A program made the position numbers and the translations under genes. Below are positions 25,547 to 34,908 of a stretch of 64,000 nucleotides of DNA, piece after piece (within the stretch, counting starts at the first letter, position 1; each line of letters begins with the position of its first letter). The stretch comes from Trinickia fusca. Its GTDB lineage: Bacteria; Pseudomonadota; Gammaproteobacteria; Burkholderiales; Burkholderiaceae. The stretch lies in assembly GCF_003628145.1 (NCBI RefSeq), contig NZ_RBZV01000001.1, positions 62,001 through 126,000 of the forward strand, read 5' to 3'. The notes beneath the pieces are model-generated. The model worked only from the letters and a program-made list of their open reading frames with translations. It did no database searches and was not told where the DNA came from.

Positions 25547-27424
25547 TCAACGGCCGCGCAACGCTTGCTCGAGTGCGCGCGCCACCGTCTCCACCACTTC
25601 CTCCCAGGCGCCGGGTGCCGGCTGCCTGACGAGGCGCGCATTCGGATACCACGGGCTGCGTGCGCTGCCCGTGAACCAGCGCCAGTCAGCCGCGAACGGC
25701 AGCATCAGCCATAACGGCTTGCCGAGTGCACCGGCCAGGTGTGCGACGGACGTGTCGATCGAGACGATCGCATCGAGCCGGTCAGCAATCGCGGCGGTGT
25801 CGGCGAAGTCGCGAATCTTCTCGTCGAAGCGATGGATCGGCGCGCGCCGTGCATAGTCCGCGAGCGCGTGCTTGTCAGCGTCGGCGAGATTCGGTTGCAG
25901 CACGATCCAGTCGATGCCTTCGAGCGCGAAGAGCGGCTCGAGCGCGGCGAGCGGCATCGTGCGGTTCTCGTGTGCCTGGATCCGGCCCGACCAGGCGAGC
26001 CCGACCTTGTGCCTCGCGTGGCCGCCCAGCGAGCCGCGCCAACGCCGGCGGTATGCGGCGGGTACATCGACGTAGCGTTTGGGCGCCGGCAACGTGTCCG
26101 GCGTCATGCCGAGCATGAGCGGCAGGCTCAACAGCGGGCAATACAGGTCGGCGCGCGGCCGGGCCGAGTCGCGCGCGACGATCGTCACGCGCCAGGTGTC
26201 GGCGAGCGGCGCCAGCAGCGGCAGGAGTTCGGGCTGTACCGCGACCACCACGCCGGCTGCGCGCTCGCGCACGAGCGGCACGAAGCGGATGAATTGCAGC
26301 GTATCGCCGAAGCCTTGCTCGGCCGCGACGAGCAGCGTGCGCCCGTCGATCGGCTCGCCGTGCCAGCGCGGTAACGCTTCGCTCGATGCCGCTGGCGCGG
26401 TGGTGGCTACCGTCGCCATCTCCAGTCGCGATTCGTAGGCCGGCAGGCCGCGCGTGAAGTCGCCGAGCGTCAGCAGCGTCATGGCGCGGTTCAGTCGTGC
26501 CGAAGCCAGATCGGGACGCACGCGCAGGGCTTGGTCGAACGCACGCAGCGCTGCATCGTGCGCGCCGAGCGCGTGATGGGCGTTGCCCAGGCTCAGCCAG
26601 GCGAGGCTCAACTGCGGGTCGAGCCCCACGGCGCGTTCGAGCAGGGGGATTGCTCTAGCGGGCCGGCCCAGTGCCGACAGTGCGTTTCCCAGGCCCAGCA
26701 ACGCGGCCGGGAACGGCGCGTGCAGGGCGAGTGCCGCCTCGAAGGCGGTGGCCGCCTCGGCATGGCGACCCACCGCGTCGAGCGTATTGCCGAGATTGAA
26801 ATGCGCGGCCACGAACCGCGGTTCGGCCGCGATGGCGGCCTGAAAGTGCGTGACGGCTTCGTCGGCATGGCCGAGCGCACCCAGCGCCATCCCAAGGTTG
26901 TTATGGGCACCGGCATGGCCGGGACGCAACGCGAGCGCGCGTCGAAAGGCTGCGATCGCCTGTTCGTGGCGACCCACCGCGTGCAGTGCATTACCGAGGT
27001 TGTTGCAGGCCGACGCGTCGTTCGGCTGGAGTCGCAGCGTCCGTTCGAATGCATCGACGGCATCCGCGTGACGGCCGATCGCCGCATAGGCATTGCCGAT
27101 GTTGTAGTGCGCGAGCGGGAAATCGGGCGCGAGCGTGAGGGCGTTGCGAAACCGCTCGATGGCGTCGTCGAGCTGGCCTAGCGCCTTCAGCGCGTTGCCG
27201 AGATTGAGTTGCAGCGCGGCATCGTTCGGGCGCAGCTGAACGGCGCGCCCGACGAGGTCGGCGGCTTCGGCGTGGCGTCCTTGCTGGTGGCGCAGCACGC
27301 CGAGCAGGTGCAAGGCATCGGCGTGGACGGGGTCGGCTTCGAGCGCGGCGCGGTAATCGCGCTCGGCGTCGGCAAGCCGTCCGTCGCGATGGGCCGCGTA
27401 GGCGCGGTCGAAAAGCGTGTCCAT
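25547..27424 (-). CDS. TPR protein with C-terminal glycosyltransferase-like domain
   Basis: 625 residues from the ATG at 27424. Residues 1-345 are about ten consecutive tetratricopeptide repeats of 34 residues (for example HNNLGMALGALGHADEAVTHFQAA). Residues ~380-625 resemble the GT9/GT41-like fold seen behind TPR arrays in many Burkholderiaceae proteins: AAEQGFGDTLQFIRFVPL, KVGLAWSGR, and SIDTSVAHLAGALGKPLWLMLP (nucleotide-sugar region). No signal peptide. Such proteins are suspected protein O-glycosyltransferases or scaffolds, but the acceptor is unknown. It has no operon partner, convergent with the MFS gene. Confidence 0.85.
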   Translation of the reverse strand: MDTLFDRAYAAHRDGRLADAERDYRAALEADPVHADALHLLGVLRHQQGRHAEAADLVGRAVQLRPNDAALQLNLGNALKALGQLDDAIERFRNALTLAPDFPLAHYNIGNAYAAIGRHADAVDAFERTLRLQPNDASACNNLGNALHAVGRHEQAIAAFRRALALRPGHAGAHNNLGMALGALGHADEAVTHFQAAIAAEPRFVAAHFNLGNTLDAVGRHAEAATAFEAALALHAPFPAALLGLGNALSALGRPARAIPLLERAVGLDPQLSLAWLSLGNAHHALGAHDAALRAFDQALRVRPDLASARLNRAMTLLTLGDFTRGLPAYESRLEMATVATTAPAASSEALPRWHGEPIDGRTLLVAAEQGFGDTLQFIRFVPLVRERAAGVVVAVQPELLPLLAPLADTWRVTIVARDSARPRADLYCPLLSLPLMLGMTPDTLPAPKRYVDVPAAYRRRWRGSLGGHARHKVGLAWSGRIQAHENRTMPLAALEPLFALEGIDWIVLQPNLADADKHALADYARRAPIHRFDEKIRDFADTAAIADRLDAIVSIDTSVAHLAGALGKPLWLMLPFAADWRWFTGSARSPWYPNARLVRQPAPGAWEEVVETVARALEQALRGR

Positions 27425-27621
27425 GACGGCAGGAAAAGCGGCAAACGCGGCATTGTCCCACACTCGCGCCATCCGGCCCGAGTCCGCGCCGGATGGCAGA
27501 TCGGGTGTCGCTTACATGGCGGTTGTGCGCTGCGGCGATGGAAGGCTGCGCGGCCCCTGCCAGGCCAGCGGCCGCCAGCGTACACTAGGCGGCAATGCTG
27601 GTAGTCCGCCGGAGGAAATGC

Positions 27622-29376
27622 ATGGCCGCCGTCCTGAACGCGCAGCCGGTGCTGATCGTCGGCGCGGGCCCCACCGGGCTTGCCGCGGCGATGAGCCTGG
27701 CGCGCGCGCACATCCCCGTGCGCTTGATCGATCGTGCCCTGCAACCAGCGGCGCATTCGCGCGCGATCGGCATCCAGGCCCGCACGCTCGAGCTGCTCGA
27801 GCAGCATCGCGTGATCGAGCCGTTCCTCGAACTCGGGCATCGTCTGCGTGCGGCGAATCTGTACTCGAACGGTCATCGCCTCGCACGGCTGGATTTCGAT
27901 CCGCTGCAGACGCGCTATCCCTATCTGCTGTGTCTCGACCAGACCATTACCGAGCGGCTCCTGGCCGAGCATCTGGCTACGCTCGGTGTTGCCGTCGAGC
28001 GCGGCGTAGAACTCGTGAGCTGTACGCAAGGCGCCTCGCGCGTCGAGGTGGGCCTCAAGCATGCCGATGGCCGAGAGGAGCTAGCGCATGGGTCGTATCT
28101 GATCGCGGCCGACGGCGCGCACAGTGCCGTGCGGCATCTGCTCGGGCTCAATTTTTCCGGCAAGACGTTCGAGCAGACGTTCATGCTGGCCGATCTGCGT
28201 GTCGACTCCGATTTGACCGAAGACGAGTTTCATCTCTTCGCGTCGGGGGACGGACTGGCTGGTGTCCTGCCGATGGGCAACGGGCGGCACCGTTTCATTG
28301 CCGATCATCCGCCGGTCGACGTGCCGGTTTGCGCGAACGGTCCGACACGCGGCAGCGCAACGGAGGCGGTAGCGGGCGAGGACAGTGGCGGCGGAGAAGG
28401 TGCCACGATCGAGAACCTCGAACACGGCGCGCCGCCGCTCGCGCTCTTTCGCACGGTGGTCGAGCGGCGCATTCATCGGCCGCTGACGCTTGCCGAACTG
28501 GGCTGGTCGTCGTATTTCAGACTGAACAGCCGCATGGTCGAGCGCTTGCGCGTGCAGCGCGTGTTTCTGGCCGGCGATGCGGCGCACGTGCACAGCCCGG
28601 CCGGCGCACAAGGCATGAACACGGGCATTCAGGAGGCGTTCAACCTGGGCTGGAAGCTGGCGCGTGCGATCGCAGGGCATGCGCCCGATCAACTGCTCGA
28701 CTCGTATCAGCTCGAACGTCATCCGATCGAGCGCGACGTGCTGCGGCAGACCGCGTTCATCACACAACTGGCCGAGGCCGAGCGCGGGCCGCTGAAGCTG
28801 CTGCGCGAACATGCGATGCCGATGCTGGCGGCATTCGGCCCGCTGCGCGACGCGGCGAGGCTCGTGGTCAGCGAATTGTCGATCCAGTATCGGCGCAGTC
28901 CGCTGACGCTCGAGCGCGTGCTCGACGGCGGGCCGCGTGCGGGCGAGCGGGCTCCCGATGCGCTTGTCCATGTGATCGACGGCCCGCTAGGGCGCGCACC
29001 GGGCACAGGACGTCTCTTCGATCTGCACGACCCGGCGTTCTTCTCGCTGTTCGTGCTCGTTGCGGCGCCCGACGACGGCACATCGTCCGCCGCAACGGAC
29101 GCGCTCGGGCCACCGTCGTTGCCCCCTGATCCCGAGCTCGACCGGCTCGTCTCCCTGGTCGAAGCGACGCTGCATGGTGCCGTGCGCATCTGGCGCGTGA
29201 CCGACGCGTACAGTGGCGGCCCGATGCTGACCGAGGCCTACGGGCGCACGCGCCCGGCGTTCTATCTGCTGAGGCCTGACGGCTACCTCTGCGCGCGCGG
29301 ACGCCCGGCGTCGGATGCGAGCGCGCTCGCGCGCCATTGCGAGATGTGGTTCACCGCGCTGCGCGAGCACGCTTGA
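27622..29376 (+). CDS. FAD-dependent monooxygenase, aromatic-ring hydroxylase type
   Basis: 584 residues; GGAGG lies eight bases before the ATG at 27622. Class A flavoprotein (PheA/TfdB/MhpA group). FAD-binding GAGPTGLAAAMSLARA at residues 14-29, the NAD(P)H/FAD motif ADGAHSAVR near 163-171, and the second FAD motif LAGDAAHVHSPAGAQGMN at 317-334 are intact; the C-terminal ~150 residues should be the thioredoxin-like domain. Substrate is probably a phenol-type compound but cannot be named. Residues 231-269 are a Gly/Ala/Glu-rich stretch unusual for the family. Single gene, convergent with the fds operon. Confidence 0.88.
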   Translation: MAAVLNAQPVLIVGAGPTGLAAAMSLARAHIPVRLIDRALQPAAHSRAIGIQARTLELLEQHRVIEPFLELGHRLRAANLYSNGHRLARLDFDPLQTRYPYLLCLDQTITERLLAEHLATLGVAVERGVELVSCTQGASRVEVGLKHADGREELAHGSYLIAADGAHSAVRHLLGLNFSGKTFEQTFMLADLRVDSDLTEDEFHLFASGDGLAGVLPMGNGRHRFIADHPPVDVPVCANGPTRGSATEAVAGEDSGGGEGATIENLEHGAPPLALFRTVVERRIHRPLTLAELGWSSYFRLNSRMVERLRVQRVFLAGDAAHVHSPAGAQGMNTGIQEAFNLGWKLARAIAGHAPDQLLDSYQLERHPIERDVLRQTAFITQLAEAERGPLKLLREHAMPMLAAFGPLRDAARLVVSELSIQYRRSPLTLERVLDGGPRAGERAPDALVHVIDGPLGRAPGTGRLFDLHDPAFFSLFVLVAAPDDGTSSAATDALGPPSLPPDPELDRLVSLVEATLHGAVRIWRVTDAYSGGPMLTEAYGRTRPAFYLLRPDGYLCARGRPASDASALARHCEMWFTALREHA

Positions 29377-29430
29377 AGGCCGCAGGGCGCGCAAGCGTGG
29401 CGCGCCCCGCGGCTTGCCTTCACAGGCGTT

Positions 29431-29673
29431 TCAAACCGCCGGGGCTGGCGTCAGTTCGCTACGCGAGCGCGTCAGCGCTTCGTTGACGATCGGCGACATG
29501 GTCGCGCTGGCTGCTGGGTCATCGAGCGCCGCGAGAATCGCGCGGCGCATGCGCGGCTCCCAGAAGCGGCGAATGTGATCGGCGATGCCGGCCAGCGCTT
29601 CGTCTCGATCGGGCATCGAGTCGAAGAACTCGCCGATCCGGTTCGCCATGTCGATCAGGTGCTGCTCGTTCAT
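29431..29673 (-). CDS. fdsD: formate dehydrogenase delta subunit
   Basis: 80 residues from the ATG at 29673, with the FdsD pattern HLIDMANRIGEFFDSMPDR...HIRRFWEPRMR. FdsD is needed for active NAD-dependent formate dehydrogenase; in Cupriavidus it is the last gene of fdsGBACD. Here it follows fdsA after 38 bases, with no fdsC in between. A GTG at 29715 that overlaps the fdsA stop is a possible alternative start adding 14 residues. Confidence 0.92.
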   Translation of the reverse strand: MNEQHLIDMANRIGEFFDSMPDRDEALAGIADHIRRFWEPRMRRAILAALDDPAASATMSPIVNEALTRSRSELTPAPAV

Positions 29674-29711
29674 CGTGGCTGCCTTGTCCTCGTAGTTCCC
29701 GTTCCCACTTC

Positions 29712-32690
29712 TCACTTACCCGTGCCCACGCCCGCGTCGGCAAGCGCACGTTCGCGCTCGCGCAACAGCGCAAGCTGCTCCTCGTTGAAACGCGAGTATT
29801 GCTGTTGCCACGGCGACGGCTGCTGCACGGGCAGCACCTGCACGGCCGTGACCTTGTACTCGGGGCAGTTCGTCGCCCAGTCGGAGCTGTCGGTCGTGAT
29901 GACGTTCGCGCCCGATTCGGGGAAGTGGAACGTGGTGTACACGACACCGGGTTGCATGCGTTCGGTCACGAGCGCGCGCAGCACGGTCTGCCCCGCGCGC
30001 GATTCGATGCCGACCCAGTTGCCGGTCTCGATGCCGCGCTCCTGTGCATCGTGCGGATGGATCTCGAGGCGATCTTCGTCGTGCCAGTGCACGTTTTCGG
30101 TCCGGCGCGTTTGCGCGCCCACGTTGTATTGCGACAGGATGCGCCCCGTGGTGAGCAGCAGCGGGAAGCGGCGCGTCACTTTTTCGCGCGAGGCCACGAA
30201 CTTCGTGATCACGAACTTGCCCTTGCCGCGCACGAAGGTGTCGACGTGCATCGTCGGTGTGCCGTCGGGGGCCTGCTCATTGCACGGCCACTGCACGCTG
30301 CCGCGCGCATCGAGCAGTGCGTATGAGACGCCGTGGAAGGTCGGCGTCAGGCGCGCAATCTCGTCCATGATCTCGGCGGGGTGCGCGTAGTCCATCTCGT
30401 AGCCGAGCGCGCGCGACAGCATCAGCGTCACTTCCCAGTCGGCGTAGCCCGCGAGCGGCGGCATCACGCGACGCACACGCGAGATGCGACGTTCCGCGTT
30501 CGTGAACGTGCCGTCCTTCTCGAGGAACGACGAGCCGGGCAGGAACACGTGCGCGTACTTGGCGGTTTCGTTCAGGAAGATGTCCTGCACGACGATGCAT
30601 TCCATCGACGACAGCGCTTGCGCCACGTGTTGCGTGTCGGGATCGGATTGCACGATGTCCTCGCCCTGGCAGTACAGCCCCTTGAAACTGCCATCGAGCG
30701 CGGCATCGAACATGTTGGGGATGCGCAGGCCGGGCTCGGGCTGCAATTGCACCTGCCACGCCGCTTCGAATTGCGCGCGTACCTCGGCACCGCCGATGTG
30801 GCGATAGCCGGGCAACTCGTGCGGGAACGAGCCCATGTCGCACGAGCCTTGCACGTTGTTCTGTCCGCGCAGCGGGTTGACGCCGACGCCTTCGCGCCCG
30901 ATGTTGCCGGTCGCCATCGCGAGGTTCGCGATGCCCATCACCATCGTCGAGCCTTGTGCATGCTCGGTCACGCCCAGGCCGTAGTAGATCGCGGAATTGC
31001 CGCTCGTCGCGTACAGGCGTGCGGCCGCGCGTACGTCCTCGGCCGGCACGCCGGTGATGTCGGCCGTTGCCTCGGGCGAATTCTCGGGGCGTGCGATGAA
31101 GTCGCGCCACTGCTCGAACGCTTCGCGCTCGCAGCGCTCGCCGACGAACGCTTCGTCGACGAGCCCTTCGGTCACGATCGTGTGGGCCAGCGCGTTCACG
31201 AGCGCGACGTTCGTACCGGGCCGCAGTTGCAGATGATGGACGGCCTTCACATGCGGACCGTCGACGAGATCGGTGCGGCGCGGATCGACGACGATCAGCT
31301 TGGCGCCTTCGCGCACGCGGCGCTTCAGGCGCGAGCCGAACACAGGGTGCCCGTCGGTCGGGTTCGCGCCGATCACCATGATGAGGTCGGTCTGGCCGAT
31401 CGAGGCGAACGTCTGGGTGCCGGCCGATTCGCCGATTGTCGTCTTCAGGCCATAGCCGGTCGGCGAATGGCACACGCGTGCGCAGGTATCGACGTTGTTG
31501 TTGCCGAACGCGGCACGCACGAGCTTTTGCACGAGATACGTCTCTTCGTTCGTGCAACGCGATGACGTGATGCCGCCGATCGAATCGCGGCCGTACTTGG
31601 CTTGAATGCGGCGGAACTCCGCTGCTGCGTATCCGATCGCTTCATCCCAGCTCACTTCGCGCCATGGGTCGGTGATCTTCGCGCGGATCATCGGCTTCGT
31701 GATGCGGTCCTTGTGGGTCGCATAGCCCCATGCGAAGCGACCCTTGACGCAGGCGTGGCCTTCGTTGGCCTGGCCGTTCTTGTGCGGCACCATGCGTACG
31801 ACTTCGGTCCCTTTCATCTCCGCCTTGAGCGAGCAGCCTACGCCGCAGTACGCGCACGTCGTGACGACCGAGTGCTCGGGCTGGCCGATGGCGATGACGC
31901 TTTTCTCCATCAGCGTCGCGGTCGGACACGCGGCGACGCAGGCGCCGCACGACACGCATTCGGAGTCCATGAACGGCTCGTTCTCGCTGGCGGCCACGCG
32001 TGATTCGAAGCCGCGTGCGGCGATCGTCAGCGCGAACGTGCCTTGCGTTTCCTCGCAGGCGCGCACGCAGCGGTTGCAGACGATGCACTTGGACGGATCG
32101 TAGGTGAAGTACGGGTTCGATTCGTCCTTGCGGTCCTGCAGATGATTGGCGCCATCGAAGCCGTAGCGCACTTCGCGCAGGCCCACTACGCCGGCCATGT
32201 CCTGCAGCTCGCAGTTGCCGTTGGCGGGGCAGGTCAGGCAGTCGAGCGGGTGGTCGGAGATGTACAGCTCCATCACGTTGCGCCGCAGCGCCTGCAAGCG
32301 CTCGGTTTGCGTGCGCACGCGCATGCCGGGCTCGACGGGCGTCGTGCACGAGGCCGGGTAGCCGCGCTTGCCTTCGATTTCGACGAGGCACAAGCGGCAC
32401 GAGCCAAACGGCTCGAGTGAATCGGTCGCGCACAGCTTCGGGACGTTGACGCCGGCTTCGATCGCCGCGCGCATGACCGACGTGCCGGCCGGCACCGTGA
32501 TCGCGTGGCCGTCGATGTCGAGGGTGACGTCGGTATCGGCGTGCTTGCGCGGTGTCCCGTAGTCGGTGTCGTCGAATGGCGAGCGTGGGCTGGCCTGTGC
32601 GCGGCAGGCGCAGTGGCTGGAGCCGCAGCCCCCCAACCCCTGTGGGGCGCTGCCGGATAGGGATGGGGATTGAGCGAGCGCGTCGGACAT
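29712..32690 (-). CDS. fdsA: NAD-dependent formate dehydrogenase alpha subunit (Mo-bisMGD)
   Basis: 992 residues. Oxidises formate to CO2 at a molybdenum cofactor. N-terminus: [2Fe-2S] ferredoxin domain (CATDSLEPFGSCRLC...CTTP), His-Cys3 cluster (HPLDCLTCPANGNC), two [4Fe-4S] sites (CIVCNRCVRAC and CVSCGACVAAC); then the catalytic-domain [4Fe-4S] CAYCGVGC and the Mo-ligand Cys in ARVCHSPTGYG. Start at 32690 chosen because GGAG lies six bases upstream; ATG 32702 and TTG 32706-32708 are alternatives, the TTG overlapping the fdsB stop. Cytoplasmic; no Tat signal. Operon order fdsG-fdsB-fdsA-fdsD. Confidence 0.96.
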   Translation of the reverse strand: MSDALAQSPSLSGSAPQGLGGCGSSHCACRAQASPRSPFDDTDYGTPRKHADTDVTLDIDGHAITVPAGTSVMRAAIEAGVNVPKLCATDSLEPFGSCRLCLVEIEGKRGYPASCTTPVEPGMRVRTQTERLQALRRNVMELYISDHPLDCLTCPANGNCELQDMAGVVGLREVRYGFDGANHLQDRKDESNPYFTYDPSKCIVCNRCVRACEETQGTFALTIAARGFESRVAASENEPFMDSECVSCGACVAACPTATLMEKSVIAIGQPEHSVVTTCAYCGVGCSLKAEMKGTEVVRMVPHKNGQANEGHACVKGRFAWGYATHKDRITKPMIRAKITDPWREVSWDEAIGYAAAEFRRIQAKYGRDSIGGITSSRCTNEETYLVQKLVRAAFGNNNVDTCARVCHSPTGYGLKTTIGESAGTQTFASIGQTDLIMVIGANPTDGHPVFGSRLKRRVREGAKLIVVDPRRTDLVDGPHVKAVHHLQLRPGTNVALVNALAHTIVTEGLVDEAFVGERCEREAFEQWRDFIARPENSPEATADITGVPAEDVRAAARLYATSGNSAIYYGLGVTEHAQGSTMVMGIANLAMATGNIGREGVGVNPLRGQNNVQGSCDMGSFPHELPGYRHIGGAEVRAQFEAAWQVQLQPEPGLRIPNMFDAALDGSFKGLYCQGEDIVQSDPDTQHVAQALSSMECIVVQDIFLNETAKYAHVFLPGSSFLEKDGTFTNAERRISRVRRVMPPLAGYADWEVTLMLSRALGYEMDYAHPAEIMDEIARLTPTFHGVSYALLDARGSVQWPCNEQAPDGTPTMHVDTFVRGKGKFVITKFVASREKVTRRFPLLLTTGRILSQYNVGAQTRRTENVHWHDEDRLEIHPHDAQERGIETGNWVGIESRAGQTVLRALVTERMQPGVVYTTFHFPESGANVITTDSSDWATNCPEYKVTAVQVLPVQQPSPWQQQYSRFNEEQLALLRERERALADAGVGTGK

Positions 32691-32704
32691 GAGGGGCTCC
32701 ATCG

Positions 32705-34273
32705 TCAAGCCTCAGCCGCGTTCGGCTGGACGGTGCGAAGACCGAAGTCTTCGGGGAAATGGTCGAGAGCGGACAGCACCGGATACGGCGTCATGCCGCC
32801 CATCGCGCACAGCGAGCCGGCGACCATGGTGTCGCACAGGTCGCGCAGCAGTTGCACCTGCTTCTGTTTCTGCGCAGCGTCGCCTGTGCGAATGCGCTCG
32901 ATGACTTCGACACCGCGCGTCGAGCCGATCCGGCACGGCGTGCACTTGCCGCACGATTCGAGCGCACAAAAGTGCATCGCGTATTGCGCGAGTTCGGCGA
33001 GGTCGCTCGTGTCGTCGTGGACGACGATGCCGCCGTGGCCCACTACGGCGCCCACGGCCGCGTAGGCTTCGTAGTCCATCGGAATGTCCCACTGGCTTTC
33101 AGGCAGGTAGGTGCCCAGCGGTCCGCCGACTTGCACCGCGCGCGCTGGCCGGCCGCTCGCCGTGCCGCCGCCGAAGTCGTACATGAGCTCGCGCAGCGTG
33201 ACGCCGAACGCGAGTTCGACGAGCCCGCCCTGCTTGATGTTGCCGGCGAGTTGAAACGGCAGTGTGCCGCGCGAGCGGCCCATGCCGAAATCGCGGTAGC
33301 ACGCGGCGCCGCGCGCGAAGATGACCGGCACGGTCGCCAGCGTGATCACGTTGTTGATGACGGTCGGCTGGCCGAACAGGCCCGCGAGCGCCGGCACTGG
33401 CGGCTTGGCGCGGACGATGCCGCGCTTGCCTTCGAGCGATTCGAGCAGCGCCGTTTCCTCGCCGCACACGTACGAGCCCGCCCCCTTGGCGACGGCGAGC
33501 TCGAACGCATGGTCCGAGCCGAGCACGCGTTCGCCGAGCCAGCCCGCCTCACGGGCTTTCGCAATGGCGGCTTCGAGCATCGCGATGGCATGCGGATACT
33601 CGCTGCGCACGTAGAGGTAGCCCTGTGTGGCCCCAGTCGCAATGCCGGCGATGATCATGCCTTCGATGAGGCCGAACGGATCGCCTTCCATCGCGAGCCG
33701 GTCGGAGAACGTGCCCGAGTCGCCTTCGTCCGCATTGCAGACGATGTATTTGCGCGCTGCCTTGGCCTGCTGCACGGTGCGCCACTTGATGCCGGCCGGA
33801 AAGGCCGCGCCGCCGCGGCCGCGCAGCCCCGATTCGATGAGCGCCTCGCAGGCGGCTTCGCCGCTCATGGCGAGCGCGGCGCGCAGGCCGACGAGGCCTT
33901 CGTGCGCCAGATAGTCGTCGATCGACAAGGGGTCGGTCAGCCCGAGCCGCGCGAACGTCAGACGTTGCTGGCGCTTCAAATAGGGGATGTCGTCGACGGG
34001 GCCAACCGAGCGGGCATGCACGCCACCCGACAGCCAGCCTGCGTCGAACAGCGCGGCGACGTCGGATGCTTCGACGTTCGCATAGCCGACGCGGCCCGTG
34101 ATCGTCTGCACCTCGACGAGCGGTTCGAGCCAGAGCAGGCCGCGCGAGCCGTTACGCACGAGTTCGATCGACTGGCCGCGCCGTGCGGCCTCCTGCACGA
34201 TCGCCTCGGCCAGCGTATCGGCGCCGAGCGCCAGTGCCGACGAATCGCGGGGAACGTAAATACGCGTGGTCAT
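32705..34273 (-). CDS. fdsB: formate dehydrogenase beta subunit (NADH/FMN)
   Basis: 522 residues, homologous to NuoF and the diaphorase of soluble hydrogenase. FMN/NAD-binding GLRGRGGAAFPAGIKW and NADEGDSGTF, and the [4Fe-4S] motif ESCGKCTPCRIGSTRG, are present; the first ~120 residues form the extra thioredoxin-like domain found in FdsB. It passes electrons from FdsA to NAD+. ATG 34273 overlaps the fdsG stop by ATGA; the open frame upstream to 34387 lies within fdsG. Confidence 0.96.
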   Translation of the reverse strand: MTTRIYVPRDSSALALGADTLAEAIVQEAARRGQSIELVRNGSRGLLWLEPLVEVQTITGRVGYANVEASDVAALFDAGWLSGGVHARSVGPVDDIPYLKRQQRLTFARLGLTDPLSIDDYLAHEGLVGLRAALAMSGEAACEALIESGLRGRGGAAFPAGIKWRTVQQAKAARKYIVCNADEGDSGTFSDRLAMEGDPFGLIEGMIIAGIATGATQGYLYVRSEYPHAIAMLEAAIAKAREAGWLGERVLGSDHAFELAVAKGAGSYVCGEETALLESLEGKRGIVRAKPPVPALAGLFGQPTVINNVITLATVPVIFARGAACYRDFGMGRSRGTLPFQLAGNIKQGGLVELAFGVTLRELMYDFGGGTASGRPARAVQVGGPLGTYLPESQWDIPMDYEAYAAVGAVVGHGGIVVHDDTSDLAELAQYAMHFCALESCGKCTPCRIGSTRGVEVIERIRTGDAAQKQKQVQLLRDLCDTMVAGSLCAMGGMTPYPVLSALDHFPEDFGLRTVQPNAAEA

Positions 34274-34752
34274 GCGGACTCCTTGGCGCTCGCGCGGGTG
34301 GCGGCGTCGAACAGCGCATCGAATTTGTCGGCGGAAACCTTCGCATGCAGCGCACCGTTGATCGTCATCGCGGGCGACAGCGCGCATTGGCCGAGGCAGT
34401 AGACCGATTCGAGCCCGACCTTGCCGTCATGGGGCGCATCGAAGCGGCAGCCCGTGTGCGCTTCGACGTGTTTGGCGAGCGCTTCCGTACCCATGCTGCG
34501 GCACGCTTCGGCGCGGCACAGCGCGACGGTCACGCGTGCGGCAGGCGAGGTGCGGAAGTGGTGATAGTAGGTGAGCACGCCATGCACTTCGGCGCGCGAC
34601 AGATTCAGTGCGCGCGCCAGCGGCGCGAGGGTCTCCTGCGGCACGAAGCCGATTTCATCCTGAATGGCGTGCAGCACCGCGACGAGCGATGCGCCCGGCT
34701 TGGCATGCCGGCGCACGAGTTCGTCCGGCGCCGTGGCGCTTGCGTGTTCCAA
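34270..34752 (-). CDS. fdsG: formate dehydrogenase gamma subunit ([2Fe-2S])
   Basis: 160 residues, NuoE-like. The four cluster ligands are visible: CRAEAC (C-x4-C) and CLGQC (C-x3-C) about 37 residues later. First gene of the fds operon, transcribed from the 156-base gap shared with the divergent regulator. A possible ribosome site AGGAGCCCC precedes the ATG at 34752. Confidence 0.95.
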   Translation of the reverse strand: MEHASATAPDELVRRHAKPGASLVAVLHAIQDEIGFVPQETLAPLARALNLSRAEVHGVLTYYHHFRTSPAARVTVALCRAEACRSMGTEALAKHVEAHTGCRFDAPHDGKVGLESVYCLGQCALSPAMTINGALHAKVSADKFDALFDAATRASAKESA

Positions 34753-34800
34753 GTGGGGCTCCTGTAGGGCCTGTCATGAGTGTGAACAGACGCTACGCCA

Positions 34801-34836
34801 ATATGCACTTGATCGTCATATGGCGTGCAGATATGC
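34801..34836. promoter_or_regulatory. candidate operator between fdsG and its regulator
   Basis: ATATG occurs three times in 36 bases (34801, 34818, 34831), the middle one as the palindrome CATATG, in an AT-rich patch of the divergent promoter region. Position and repetition suggest a binding site for the regulator encoded next door. No binding data; the -10/-35 elements are not clear. Confidence 0.35.
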
Positions 34837-34908
34837 TCAGCCTTGTTCGTTGTCCTGGAACAATAGGCGGGTGCCATGCGTTGCGCAATAGGAAGTAGGA
34901 TTGCATAA

